From: Anaerolineae bacterium
Lineage (GTDB): Bacteria > Chloroflexota > Anaerolineae > 4572-78 > J111
DNA: 52,648 bases
Assembly (NCBI GenBank): GCA_016926805.1
Contig: JAFGNV010000040.1
Location: 1 to 52,648, forward strand
Direction: 5' to 3'
Positions 25,176-34,287 of the stretch are shown here, piece after piece (positions within the stretch are counted from its first letter, which is position 1; every line of letters starts with the position of its first letter). A program made the translations under genes and the position numbers. Below the pieces are notes generated by a model. The model saw only the letters and a list, made by a program, of their open reading frames with translations, was not told the DNA's origin and searched no databases.

Positions 25176-28145
25176 ATGCTCATGAGAAAGAATTTCGATA
25201 TCCCCACCATTCGAGAGCGCATGGCCGGAATGACGGGCCAAAAATATTGGCGCAGTTTGGAAGAAATTGCCGAAACCGAAGCGTTTCAAGATTTTTTGCA
25301 GCACGAATTTCCCCAGGGAGCCGACCAGTGGTTCAATCCGGTGAGTCGCCGTAACTTCTTAAAACTGATGGGCGCTTCGCTGGCGCTGGGCGGGCTAACT
25401 GCTTGCACCGGAGTTGATCCCGAAAAAATTGTGCCTTATGTGGAGCAGCCCGAAGACGTTATTCCCGGGGGTAAGCCTTTATTTTTTGCCACGGCTATGA
25501 CGCTTGGTGGAGTGGCGATGGGTTTGCTGGCCGAAAGCCATCAAGGCCGGCCCACCAAACTGGAAGGCAACCCTGAACACCCGGCCAGCCTGGGCGCGAC
25601 CAGCGCAATTGCTCAGGCTACGGTGTTAGACCTGTACGACCCCGACCGTTCGCAGAATATAATCCAGAATGGAGTGGTGAGTTCCTGGACCAATTTCTTA
25701 TCCAGCCTGAACGCCCGACTGGCGAACAGGAAGGTGGGCTTGCGTATTCTGACCGAAACCATTACCTCACCCTCGCTGGCGGACCAGTTGCAGACAGTGC
25801 TGGATAGATTCCCCCAGGCCAGATGGCACCAATACGAGCCGATCAATCGTGATAACGCCCGCCAGGGTGCGCTAATTGCCTTTGGCCGGGATGTCAATGT
25901 GGTTTATCGTTTTGGCCAGGCGGACGTGATTCTCTCGCTGGATGACGATTTTTTCTCAGACCCTGGCGCCGGGGTGCGTTATGCCCACGATTTTAGCCAG
26001 AAGCGTCGGGTTCGTGCCGGTGAAGCCGGGATGAATCGTCTGTACATGGCGGAAAGTACTCCCACCATTACCGGCGCTATGGCCGACCACCATCTGCCGG
26101 TGCGACCTGCCCAGATGCTTGGTCTGGCGCAATTGTTGGCTGCTGCCCTTGGGCTTGACGTGAGTGTGCCGGAGGGCAAGCTCAGCGACATTCCTGATCA
26201 ATGGGTCTCTGCCGTGGCCGAGGATTTGAAAGCCCACGCCGGCAGCAGCCTGGTGGTGGCTGGCAACAGTCAACCACCCGCGGTGCATGCGCTGGTTCAC
26301 GCTATTAACCATGCGTTGGGTAATGCGGGCCAAACCGTGGTTTACACACTGCCGCTTGAGGCCAACCCCGTGAGCCAACTTGAATCGTTGCAGGAGTTGC
26401 TGGCCGACATTGATGCCGGGTTGGTCGACGCGCTCATTATCATCGAGGCGAACCCGGTTTATAATACCCCGGTTGACCTCAATTTTGCCGATGCCTTGAA
26501 TAAGGTCGGCTTTACGGTTCGTCTGGGCCTGCATCAGGATGAAACTTCTAACCTGTGCCAGTGGCATCTTCCCGCTCGGCATTATCTGGAGTCCTGGGGC
26601 GATGCCCTGGCCTTTGACGGTACGGTTACGTTGATGCAGCCCCTGATTGAGCCATTGTCTGATGCCAGCGCCTCCCCCTGCCAACTGCTGGCCACAATCT
26701 TGGGCCAGCCCGACCTGACCAACTACGATCTTGTGCGGGATTATTGGGCCGGCCAGGAGCAGGATGACTTTGAATCGTTTTGGAAACAAGGCCGCCACGA
26801 CGGCCTGATTACGGACTCAGCCCTGCCGCTGGCGACGGTTGCCGTTGATATTGCCGCCGTACGGGCAACTGTGGCCGCGGTTGAAACCGGTAGCAGTGAT
26901 TTGGAGATTACTTTCCGGCCTGATCCCACCGTCTGGGATGGTCGTTTTGCCAATAACGGTTGGTTGCAAGAATTACCCAAGCCGCTGACCAAGCTTACGT
27001 GGGACAACGTGGCTTTGGTGAGTCCGGCTACTGCTGAAAAATTGAGCCTCACCACCGAAGACGTGGTAACGCTCGATTTTAAGGGCCGGTTGGTGGAGGC
27101 GCCGGTGTGGGTAATGCCGGGCCAGGCCAACGATACCATCACGCTTCATCTTGGTTATGGCCGTACCCAAACCGGGCGGGTCGGCCAGGATGTGGGGGTA
27201 AACGCCTATCTTCTTCGCACCACGGATGCATTGTGGGCTGGGTCTGGTTTGAAGGTCGACAAAACCGGTGAGCAGTACCGGTTGGCAACCACGCAAAACC
27301 ACTTCAATATGGAAGATCGCGCTCTGGTGTGGGCCGGCACCATTGGGCAATTTGAGGAAACGCCTGATTTTCCCCAGCAGATGGTCCACGAATTGCCCGA
27401 AATCTCGCTGATGCCGCAGTATGATTATTCCAGTTATGCCTGGGGGATGGTGGTCGACCTGAATGTGTGTAACGGCTGTAATGCCTGTGTTACGGCATGT
27501 CAGGCCGAAAACAACATCCCCATTGTGGGTAAAGAACAGGTTGTCAATGGACGCGAGATGCATTGGATTCGGGTGGACGCCTATTTTAAGGGCAATCTCG
27601 ACGACCCAAAGACGTACCACCAACCCGTGATGTGCCAGCACTGCGAGCAGGCCCCCTGTGAGGTGGTCTGTCCGGTAGGGGCCACGGTTCACGACCACGA
27701 AGGCTTGAACGTGATGGTTTACAACCGTTGTATCGGCACGCGGTACTGTTCCAACAATTGCCCTTACAAGGTGCGGCGCTACAATTTCCTGCAATACTCC
27801 GACCAGGAAATCGAAACACTCAAAATGCAGCGCAACCCCGATGTAACGGTGCGTACGCGGGGCGTGATGGAGAAATGTACGTTTTGCGTGCAGCGCATCA
27901 GCCGTGCTCGTATTGAGGCCAAAAAGGAAGGTCGTCGGATTGCGGACGGCGAGGTGGTGACAGCATGCCAGGCAGCGTGTCCTACCGATGCCATTGTGTT
28001 TGGCGACATCAACAATCCCAACAGCCAGGTATCGCAGGCCAAAGCCGAACCGCACAATTATGGTATCCTGACCGAGTTGAATACGCGTCCACGCACATCG
28101 TATCTGGTCAGGTTGAGAAATCCGAATCAAAAATTGGAAGTGTAG
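25176..28145 (+). CDS. actB: Alternative Complex III iron-sulfur/molybdopterin-like subunit ActB
   Basis: 989 residues, a fusion of a molybdopterin-oxidoreductase-like part and a ferredoxin-like part. A Tat-type segment, SRRNFLKLMGASLALGGL, lies near residues 50-68, so the protein is exported or membrane-associated on the outside. The large central part resembles molybdopterin enzymes but, as known for ActB, should lack the cofactor. The C-terminal third (from about residue 764) has the four cysteine groups CNGCNACVTACQ, CQHCEQAPCEVVCP, CIGTRYCSNNCP and CTFCVQR...CQAACP, which should hold three [4Fe-4S] and one [3Fe-4S] cluster. The second Met (25182) has better ribosome-site spacing than the first. 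Confidence 0.95.
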   Translation: MLMRKNFDIPTIRERMAGMTGQKYWRSLEEIAETEAFQDFLQHEFPQGADQWFNPVSRRNFLKLMGASLALGGLTACTGVDPEKIVPYVEQPEDVIPGGKPLFFATAMTLGGVAMGLLAESHQGRPTKLEGNPEHPASLGATSAIAQATVLDLYDPDRSQNIIQNGVVSSWTNFLSSLNARLANRKVGLRILTETITSPSLADQLQTVLDRFPQARWHQYEPINRDNARQGALIAFGRDVNVVYRFGQADVILSLDDDFFSDPGAGVRYAHDFSQKRRVRAGEAGMNRLYMAESTPTITGAMADHHLPVRPAQMLGLAQLLAAALGLDVSVPEGKLSDIPDQWVSAVAEDLKAHAGSSLVVAGNSQPPAVHALVHAINHALGNAGQTVVYTLPLEANPVSQLESLQELLADIDAGLVDALIIIEANPVYNTPVDLNFADALNKVGFTVRLGLHQDETSNLCQWHLPARHYLESWGDALAFDGTVTLMQPLIEPLSDASASPCQLLATILGQPDLTNYDLVRDYWAGQEQDDFESFWKQGRHDGLITDSALPLATVAVDIAAVRATVAAVETGSSDLEITFRPDPTVWDGRFANNGWLQELPKPLTKLTWDNVALVSPATAEKLSLTTEDVVTLDFKGRLVEAPVWVMPGQANDTITLHLGYGRTQTGRVGQDVGVNAYLLRTTDALWAGSGLKVDKTGEQYRLATTQNHFNMEDRALVWAGTIGQFEETPDFPQQMVHELPEISLMPQYDYSSYAWGMVVDLNVCNGCNACVTACQAENNIPIVGKEQVVNGREMHWIRVDAYFKGNLDDPKTYHQPVMCQHCEQAPCEVVCPVGATVHDHEGLNVMVYNRCIGTRYCSNNCPYKVRRYNFLQYSDQEIETLKMQRNPDVTVRTRGVMEKCTFCVQRISRARIEAKKEGRRIADGEVVTACQAACPTDAIVFGDINNPNSQVSQAKAEPHNYGILTELNTRPRTSYLVRLRNPNQKLEV

Positions 28146-28276
28146 CCGGAAAGAAAGAGGCGTTGAGGGGAAACCAAATTGGCATGTGTCTGGCAGTTTG
28201 ATTAAAAACATTGAGAAATTCTCGTTATATTTTTGTCGGTAGGGCTAGTTTTATTAGCCGAGAGGAAAAGTTAAGA

Positions 28277-28936
28277 ATGGAGTTATTAGAAACATCAATG
28301 CCCAAAGGGACACCCCAGGAATTAGCTCATAAGGGTGAGAGCATGCTTGACATGATGCGCAAGCGACGGACGATCCGCCAGTTCACCGATGAGGATGTCA
28401 GTCCAGAGCAAGTTGAAACATTGCTGGAGATGGCCATGTGCGCCCCAAACCGGCTCGATAGACGTCCCTGGCATTTTGTGGTTATCCGCGATAAAGAACT
28501 ACAAAAGCAATTGGCGGGCATTCTGCGGGTTCATCCTTACCTTGAGAAGGCTCCTGTATTGATTGCTGTATGCGGTTTGCCCGATGTCTCGCGGACCTGG
28601 CTGATGGATATTAGCGCGGCTACAGAAAATATGGTGTTAGCGGCCACAGCTCTCGGGCTGGGGGCTACCTGGCTGGGATGTCCTGGCGATGTTTTGTGGG
28701 ACCGCTGCGAGAAAATGCTTCTTAACGCGTTGGGCATTCCGCGCGATAATAGAGGTGTTATCCAGAGAGTACTTGGTAGATGGAATCGCTGGTTTTGGGG
28801 GGAAGCCACAAAGTTATCTTTTCAGACTATCCGTATTCCCGCCCTGGTAGCTGTAGGGCATCCGGCCCAGGAACCGCCGCCTCATAGTAAGCACGACCGT
28901 TTCGATGCGACAAGGGTACATTATGGACGTTGGTAA
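28277..28936 (+). CDS. Nitroreductase-family FMN oxidoreductase inside the ACIII operon
   Basis: 219 residues from the ATG at 28277, with AGAGGAAAAG upstream; a TTG frame to 28211 is possible but lacks a good site. The family core is seen: MRKRRTIRQFTDEDVSPEQV, the FMN-phosphate Arg region, then APNRLDRRPWHFVVIRD, and ATALGLGATWLGCPGDV towards the C-terminus. A basic, His-rich tail ends the protein. Such enzymes reduce nitro compounds, quinones or flavins with NAD(P)H; the substrate is not predictable. It sits between actB and actC, where family operons have no such gene, with gaps of 131 and 40 bases, so it may be an insertion into the operon. Confidence 0.88.
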   Translation: MELLETSMPKGTPQELAHKGESMLDMMRKRRTIRQFTDEDVSPEQVETLLEMAMCAPNRLDRRPWHFVVIRDKELQKQLAGILRVHPYLEKAPVLIAVCGLPDVSRTWLMDISAATENMVLAATALGLGATWLGCPGDVLWDRCEKMLLNALGIPRDNRGVIQRVLGRWNRWFWGEATKLSFQTIRIPALVAVGHPAQEPPPHSKHDRFDATRVHYGRW

Positions 28937-28976
28937 ATGCATTGGCCTATAGAATTTAGGCTCAGGGGAGTAACTC

Positions 28977-30368
28977 ATGCAACTTGGACATGCTGAAAAA
29001 CCTGGACAAGTTCAGGAAATCCCATTACTACAACCGGGGTATACCTACCGATCAGTGACCGATAAGATCAGCGAGTCTCTCCTGACCCTGCGCACGCCGT
29101 TGGGTTGGTTTATCGGTTTTGGGCTGGGGGGTATTTTATTCACCGTTTACCTGATTACCATTGGGGTGTTGTTTATCTATGGCGTTGGTATTTGGAAAAT
29201 CAATATCCCGGTCGGTTGGGGGTTTGCCATTGTTATGTTGGTGTGGTGGATTGGAATTGGACACGCGGGTACGCTCATTTCGGCCATCTTGCTCTTGTTC
29301 CGGCAGCAGTGGCGCACGTCCATCAACCGTTTTGCCGAGGCTATGACCCTGTTTGCCGTGGCGGCGGCGGGTTTGTTCCCTATTTTGCATCTGGGCCGTC
29401 CGTGGATCATGTACTGGATTATGCCTTACCCCAACACCTTTGGCCTGTGGCCGCAGTTCCGCAGCCCGTTGGCCTGGGACGTGTTTGCCATTACCGCCTA
29501 TGCCACCGCCTCGATGGTGTTTTGGTTTGTCGGTTTGATCCCCGACCTGGCCACCTTGCGTGATAAGACTACCTTCAAACCACTCAAGTATATTTACGGC
29601 ATGCTGGCCATGGGCTGGCGCGGGTCGGCCCGGCACTGGCACCGTTTCAATTCACTTTATTTGTTGCTGGCGGCCATTGCCACACCCTTGGTTGTATCGG
29701 TCCATACGGTGATCAGTTTCGATTTTGCTATCTCCATTATGCCGGGCTGGCATACCACCGTGTTCCCGCCTTATTTTGTGGCGGGTGCGATTTTCTCTGG
29801 TTTTGCTATGGTGGTAACCCTGCTGATCCCCATTCGCAAAATCTACAAACTGGAAGACTTTATTACGTTGCGCCATTTTGATCTGATGGCCAAGATGCTG
29901 TTGGCTACCGGTCTGGTGGTGGTGTATGGCTACCTCATCGAAGCCTTCGTCGGTTGGTACAGCGGCAGCCAGTACGAAATTTTTATGCTCCAGAATCGTT
30001 TTCTGGGGCCGTATGCTCCAATGGTTTACCTCTTGGTTTTCTGCAACGCCGTTGCTATTCAACTGTTGTGGTTCAAAAAAGTCAGGAGCAATCTGGCGCT
30101 GCTCTTTGTTATTTCACTCATCATCAATACGGGAATGTGGCTGGAACGATTCATGATTGTGATTATCAGCCTCACCCGCGATTATATGCCCTCGGCGTGG
30201 GGAATGTTCATTCCCGCCCAATGGGATTGGGGGATTATGTTTGGTTCGATGGGTTTGTTTCTGGTGCTGCTATTTTTGTTTGTGAGGACATTGCCTATGA
30301 TCTCAATTTTTGAAATGCGTGAGTTCCTGCACGATAACCAGGAACATCAGGCGGGAGCGGAGGCATGA
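28977..30368 (+). CDS. actC: Alternative Complex III quinol-binding membrane subunit ActC (NrfD-like)
   Basis: 463 residues with about ten membrane helices. Recognisable features are GIGHAGTLISAILLLFRQQW, AMTLFAVAAAGLFPILHLGR, SFDFAISIMPGWHTTVFPPY and a His-rich area near the outer face. ActC belongs to the NrfD/PsrC group and forms a quinol site and a proposed proton path in ACIII. The ATG follows GGGGAGTAACTC. actD starts four bases before the actC stop (ATGAG overlap at 30365). The extra length and ActC-ActF pairing are as in characterised complexes. Confidence 0.94.
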   Translation: MQLGHAEKPGQVQEIPLLQPGYTYRSVTDKISESLLTLRTPLGWFIGFGLGGILFTVYLITIGVLFIYGVGIWKINIPVGWGFAIVMLVWWIGIGHAGTLISAILLLFRQQWRTSINRFAEAMTLFAVAAAGLFPILHLGRPWIMYWIMPYPNTFGLWPQFRSPLAWDVFAITAYATASMVFWFVGLIPDLATLRDKTTFKPLKYIYGMLAMGWRGSARHWHRFNSLYLLLAAIATPLVVSVHTVISFDFAISIMPGWHTTVFPPYFVAGAIFSGFAMVVTLLIPIRKIYKLEDFITLRHFDLMAKMLLATGLVVVYGYLIEAFVGWYSGSQYEIFMLQNRFLGPYAPMVYLLVFCNAVAIQLLWFKKVRSNLALLFVISLIINTGMWLERFMIVIISLTRDYMPSAWGMFIPAQWDWGIMFGSMGLFLVLLFLFVRTLPMISIFEMREFLHDNQEHQAGAEA

Positions 30369-30943
30369 GCAAACACATCCAAGAACGTGAGTTGTTTGGC
30401 ATTATTGCCGAATTTGAAGAAGCCAATGAACTGCTGGCAGCCGCCCAAAAAACAACGGCGGCGGGGTATCGGCAAGTTGATGCTTACTCACCTTTTCCGG
30501 TGCATGGTTTGTCGGAGGCGCTGACGTTGGACAAACAACGTAATTGGCTGCCGTATATTGTGTTGTTGGGGGCTGTTTTGGGTGGTTTGGCCGGGTACAT
30601 GCTGCAATATTACACCTCGGTGATTGCCTATCCCATTAATGTGGGTAGCCGCCCGCTTAATAGTGTGCCCGCCTTTCTGGTGATTACCTTTGAGGGTGCC
30701 GTATTGGTGGCGGCGGTGATGGGCCTTGTGGGAATGTTAGCCCTGAATAAACTGCCCATGCCCTATCATCCGGTGTTCAATGCGCCGGGTTTTGAGCGGG
30801 CTTCGCAGGATAGATTTTTCTTGTGCATTATGGCCACCGATCCGAAGTTTGAAGAAACTAAAACCAAAGCGTTTTTACAGAGCCTTTCCCCCGCTGCGGT
30901 GACCGAACTGGAACAAGCTGCAAAGGAAAAGATTTACGATTGA
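30365..30943 (+). CDS. actD: Alternative Complex III subunit ActD (DUF3341)
   Basis: 192 residues. Two membrane helices (LPYIVLLGAVLGGLAGYML and FLVITFEGAVLVAAVMGLVG) follow a cytoplasmic N-terminal part starting IIAEFEEANELLAAAQKTT. The family motif DAYSPFPVHGLSEAL is present, and PYHPVFNAPGFERASQDRFF leads to a cytoplasmic tail. ActD contacts ActC and ActF inside the membrane; no cofactor is expected. Translational coupling with actC through a 4-base overlap supports the assignment. Confidence 0.94.
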   Translation: MSKHIQERELFGIIAEFEEANELLAAAQKTTAAGYRQVDAYSPFPVHGLSEALTLDKQRNWLPYIVLLGAVLGGLAGYMLQYYTSVIAYPINVGSRPLNSVPAFLVITFEGAVLVAAVMGLVGMLALNKLPMPYHPVFNAPGFERASQDRFFLCIMATDPKFEETKTKAFLQSLSPAAVTELEQAAKEKIYD

Positions 30944-31065
30944 TGATGTGATTTGAGGCCACAGAGCGTCCTGAGCCAAATTGAAGGGCCGAGGAATCCC
31001 TGAAAATTCTGATGACGATGGTATGCCGAGTTTTTTACGCCGAATTCTAAAATTAAGGATTACGT
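30944..31065. repeat. Degenerate dispersed-repeat-like sequence between actD and actE
   Basis: The gap contains GTCCTGAGCCAAATTGAAGG followed by GCCGAGGAATCCCTG at about 30968-31002. This resembles the widespread intergenic element with core CCTGAGC...GAAGG...GAGGAATCC seen in many large environmental genomes. I identify it from memory, so treat it as tentative. Confidence 0.35.
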
Positions 31066-31659
31066 ATGACCAAGAGTAACCTGACTCTGACCATATTTTC
31101 CCTGGTGGTGCTAACCGTTTTTTTGACCGGCTGTGATTTGGTGCCGCTGCACATGCGCAATCAACCCAAATACCAGGCGCTGGAAGAAAGTCAGTTTTTT
31201 GCCGACGGTATGGCGGCCCGGTCAATTCCGGCCCATACCATTCCTCGCGGCGAGTGGGGGGCAGCCATGTTGAACGAATCCTTTTACACCGGCAAAATTG
31301 GCGACGAATTTGTGAATACCATCCCGATACCTGTCACCGACGCATTAATGGCCCGCGGCCAGGAACGTTACAATATCTATTGCGCGCCGTGCCACGACCG
31401 CGCCGGCTATGGCAACGGCATAATTGCGCAACGCGGTTTCCCGCCGCCCCCCTCGTTCCACATTGAACGGTTGCGGGAACAGCCCGACGGTTACTTTTAC
31501 GATGTGATAACCAATGGCTTTGGCCGGATGTACAATTATAAGGCCCGCCTCGATCCCCAGGACCGCTGGGCCATTGTGGCCTATCTCCGGGCCTTGCAAC
31601 TGAGCCAAAATACGCCGGTAGAGGAATTACCGGAAACGGAAAAGTCTAAATTGGAGTGA
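31066..31659 (+). CDS. actE: Alternative Complex III monoheme cytochrome c subunit ActE
   Basis: 197 residues. An N-terminal lipoprotein signal (LVVLTVFLTGC, with the lipobox Cys followed by Asp) anchors it outside the membrane. One heme site, YCAPCHDRAG, is near residue 105, after GQERYNIYC, and DRWAIVAYLRALQLSQ closes the cytochrome c fold. FGRMYNYKA gives the likely axial Met. The family assignment rests on length and operon position between actD and actF. It should pass electrons from ActA to the oxidase. Confidence 0.93.
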   Translation: MTKSNLTLTIFSLVVLTVFLTGCDLVPLHMRNQPKYQALEESQFFADGMAARSIPAHTIPRGEWGAAMLNESFYTGKIGDEFVNTIPIPVTDALMARGQERYNIYCAPCHDRAGYGNGIIAQRGFPPPPSFHIERLREQPDGYFYDVITNGFGRMYNYKARLDPQDRWAIVAYLRALQLSQNTPVEELPETEKSKLE

Positions 31660-31661
31660 TC

Positions 31662-31716
31662 AAACGTAAACGGTAAAACGCCAAAACCTTCTCGATACGT
31701 TTTACGCAATACGTTT
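31662..31716. repeat. Imperfect inverted repeat between actE and actF
   Basis: AAACGTAAACGGTAAAACG (31662-31680) and CGTTTTACGCAATACGTTT (31698-31716) are inverted copies with a few mismatches; TTAT follows. Possible partial terminator or processing site setting different levels of actE and actF. Confidence 0.4.
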
Positions 31717-31741
31717 TTATACCCTCCTTACGAGAAGTGAT

Positions 31742-32923
31742 ATGCAACCATTAAACTCCTTCTTGAACCGAATGCAAAACAGCGCCCTGGTGGTGGGCGC
31801 GGTCGGCCTGATCGTGGTGATGATTGGCGCGTTTACCGGCGGCGACATATTTTTCCAATCTTACCTGGTGGGTTACCTGTTTTGGGTCCACCTGGCCCTG
31901 GGTTGTCTGGCCGGGGTGACGCTCCACCACGTTGTCGGCGGTAACTGGAGTTTTACCATCCGCCGCTTTTTGGAAGCCGGCGCCATGACCCTGCCGCTGC
32001 TGGCCTTGTTGTTTATTCCCATTCTGTTTGGAATGCAGGCGTTGTTTCCCTGGACCCATGCCGAAGAGGTGGCTCACTCTGAACTATTACAGCACAAGGC
32101 CGGTTATTTGAACGCGCCCTTTTTCATTGGACGAACAGTCCTCTACTTTGTTATCTGGATTGGCCTGGCTTACCTGCTCAACCGGTGGTCGGGTCGACAA
32201 GATGAAACCGGGGATCCCGGCCTCAAAACGCGGATGGCCAATATCAGCCCGCCGGGTCTCATTCTGATTGTGCTGACTTCTACCTTTGCCGCGTTTGATT
32301 GGATGATGTCACTTGAGCCGGCGTGGTTCTCGTCAATTTACGGGGTATTGTTTATTGCCGGGCAGATGCTGGTGGCCGTTGCCTTTGCCATTGTTGCGCT
32401 CTATTTGTTCCGTAACCGGCAACCCCTGGCCGGGCGGGCCACGATTGCCATCTTTAATGATCTGGGTAACTTCTTGCTGGTTTTTGTAGCCTTTTGGGCT
32501 TACATTGTTTATTCGCAATATCTCATTATCTGGTCGGCGAATTTACCGGAGGAAATTACCTGGTATATCGTTCGGACGCAGGGCGGCTGGCAGTATGTTG
32601 GCCTGGCGCTGATAATTTTCCACTTTGCCTTGCCCTTTGCCGTGTTACTGGCCCGCGCGGTCAAGCGCCGGGCGGAGGCGCTGGCTGCTATTGCCGCGCT
32701 CATTATCCTGATGCGTTTTGTCGACCTGTTCTGGTTGACCATACCTTCCCTGCGACCGGCTTTGTCGATCCACTGGCTCGATCTTGTTATCCCTATTGCG
32801 CTGGGTGGTTTGTGGGTGGCGTTCTTTACCTGGCACTTAAAGCGAAAATCGCTGCTGCCGTTGCACGATCCTCGCTTTGAGACAGCCCCCGTTCATCACC
32901 AGGAGGTAACCGTTCATGAGTGA
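31742..32923 (+). CDS. actF: Alternative Complex III membrane subunit ActF (NrfD-like)
   Basis: 393 residues with about ten membrane helices. It includes HLALGCLAGVTLHHVVGGNW, SPPGLILIVLTSTFAAFDWM, SLEPAWFSSIYGVLFIAGQM and the oxidase-facing end. ActF resembles ActC but is shorter; it forms the second NrfD-like module. The ATG follows GAAGTGAT and a C-rich leader. It overlaps the next gene by 8 bases (start at 32916), so the small protein is translationally coupled to it. The motif WMMSLEP is a family marker. Confidence 0.94.
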   Translation: MQPLNSFLNRMQNSALVVGAVGLIVVMIGAFTGGDIFFQSYLVGYLFWVHLALGCLAGVTLHHVVGGNWSFTIRRFLEAGAMTLPLLALLFIPILFGMQALFPWTHAEEVAHSELLQHKAGYLNAPFFIGRTVLYFVIWIGLAYLLNRWSGRQDETGDPGLKTRMANISPPGLILIVLTSTFAAFDWMMSLEPAWFSSIYGVLFIAGQMLVAVAFAIVALYLFRNRQPLAGRATIAIFNDLGNFLLVFVAFWAYIVYSQYLIIWSANLPEEITWYIVRTQGGWQYVGLALIIFHFALPFAVLLARAVKRRAEALAAIAALIILMRFVDLFWLTIPSLRPALSIHWLDLVIPIALGGLWVAFFTWHLKRKSLLPLHDPRFETAPVHHQEVTVHE

Positions 32924-33308
32924 TACCCATCCCAACAATAAGTTCAAAAATCTTGAGGTGAGTTATGAGCCGAAAGATATTAATGTCCGTTCGGTTGCTA
33001 TTTTTGGCGTTGGGTTGCTGATGTTAATTGTGGCGGCAATGGGGCTGATTTGGTGGTTATTGACCTCGTTGGATAACCGCACTGCGGCCCAGCAGGGAAA
33101 TCAGCCGCCAGCCATTGTAGCGCCGCCGGAGCCTCGTCTGCAACCCAATCCCATTGATCAGACAACCTCGGCTGAAGAACAATTAAAGGCCTTGAGGGCC
33201 AAAGAAGAGATGATGCTCAATACCTATGGTTGGGTGGATAAGGAGGCCGGCATTGCCCGGATTCCAATTGGTCGGGCTATGGAGTTAGTTGTAACAAAAA
33301 ATCGGTAA
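32916..33308 (+). CDS. Small single-pass membrane protein of the respiratory operon
   Basis: 130 residues. A short cytoplasmic N-terminus is followed by one helix (VAIFGVGLLMLIVAAMGLIW), then a Pro/Gln-rich linker (PPAIVAPPEPRLQPNP) and a charged end with EEMMLNTYGWVDKEAGIARI and PIGRAMELVV. I recall similar LNTYGWVDK...IPIDRAMEL tails encoded next to oxidase or ACIII genes in Acidobacteriota and Chloroflexota, where they are of unknown function. The start overlaps the actF stop by 8 bases. It might be an accessory subunit (one of the small, unnamed ACIII subunits) or an assembly protein; this is inference. AGGAGGTAAC precedes the ATG. Confidence 0.85.
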   Translation: MSDTHPNNKFKNLEVSYEPKDINVRSVAIFGVGLLMLIVAAMGLIWWLLTSLDNRTAAQQGNQPPAIVAPPEPRLQPNPIDQTTSAEEQLKALRAKEEMMLNTYGWVDKEAGIARIPIGRAMELVVTKNR

Positions 33309-33408
33309 GATTAAGATTCAAGTCACAGAATTCCACGGAGAACGCACAGAGATACGCAGAGGGAGAAATTGAAGACTTCTCAGCGAAGCTCGGATAGTTT
33401 TTAGAAAG
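33309..33408. repeat. Dispersed-repeat-like sequence before SCO gene
   Basis: The gap includes CCACGGAGAACGCACAGAGA and then TACGCAGAGGGAGA (about 33335-33367), a run of related GGAGA/CAGAG units about 10 bases apart. This is like the CACAGAG-type intergenic repeats found in many large genomes. No promoter or terminator is evident. Assignment is from memory. Confidence 0.35.
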
Positions 33409-34287
33409 ATGTCTAGAACAAGATTGCGTGTTGGCAATTTACTTATTTTAATAGGTTTGTTGGCCGGAGCCATTCCGATGGTCGGAGCCACTCCGGTTTT
33501 CGCTCAGGGCGATTTGCCCCAGGACCTCATCAAAAAGGTGGGGTTTGAACAAAACCTGGATGCCCAACTACCGCTGGATCTGCAATTTACCGACTCCACC
33601 GGCCAGGTTGTTCGGTTGGGCGACTATTTTGGCGACAAGCCGGTTATCCTGTCCCTGGGCTATTACGAATGTCCCATGTTGTGCTCGCTGGTGCGGAATG
33701 GGTTGTTTGAAAGTTTGCAAGAGTTGGAATATTTTTCTGCTGGTGAAGATTTTGCGGTGGTGATTGTTGGCATTGACCCTGACGAAACGCCAGAAATTGC
33801 CGAAACCAAACGCCGCGTGACGGTGATGGCTTATGGTCGTTCTATGGCCAATGAGGCCGAGGGGTCCGGTCGGGGCGAGCGGGGATGGAATTTTTTGGTC
33901 GGCAACGAGGAGTCGATAAAAAAACTGGCTGATATAGTGGGGTTCCGTTACACTTACGACCCCAAAATTGACGAGTATGTACATCCCAGCGGCATTATGG
34001 TGGTAACCCCTCAGGGTCGGATTTCCAAATATCTATACGGGATCAAATATCCCCCCCTGGATTTACGACTGGCTCTGGTGGAAGCGTCCGCGAACCAGAT
34101 TGGTACACCCGTTGACCAGTTTTTGTTGACATGTTATCACTACGACCCGGTGGAGGGTCAGTATACCTTGTTTGTTACCAATATCATCCGGATTGCGGGG
34201 TTGACCACCGTTGTTATTATCGGCCTGGTTTTGGGTATTTTCTGGTATCGGGAACGGCGCAAACCCACTATGCCTCCTGTAATGTGA
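33409..34287 (+). CDS. SCO1/SenC-family copper chaperone
   Basis: 292 residues. A signal peptide (LLILIGLLAGAIPMVGATPV) is followed by a thioredoxin-like domain with the copper motif CPMLC (GYYECPMLCSLV) and the third ligand His in YVHPSGIMVVTPQGR. A C-terminal membrane helix (LTTVVIIGLVLGIFW) ends in basic residues. SCO proteins load copper into the CuA site of oxidase subunit II, which is encoded next. The N- and C-terminal hydrophobic segments would make it an outside-facing protein anchored at its C-terminus. No clear Shine-Dalgarno is seen (AGAAAG, spacing short). Confidence 0.93.
   Translation: MSRTRLRVGNLLILIGLLAGAIPMVGATPVFAQGDLPQDLIKKVGFEQNLDAQLPLDLQFTDSTGQVVRLGDYFGDKPVILSLGYYECPMLCSLVRNGLFESLQELEYFSAGEDFAVVIVGIDPDETPEIAETKRRVTVMAYGRSMANEAEGSGRGERGWNFLVGNEESIKKLADIVGFRYTYDPKIDEYVHPSGIMVVTPQGRISKYLYGIKYPPLDLRLALVEASANQIGTPVDQFLLTCYHYDPVEGQYTLFVTNIIRIAGLTTVVIIGLVLGIFWYRERRKPTMPPVM

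Noticed and set aside
25956-28211. Long minus-strand frames opposite actB
   Set aside because: Antisense shadows of a gene with clear Fe-S cysteine groups; rich in His and Arg without a fold.
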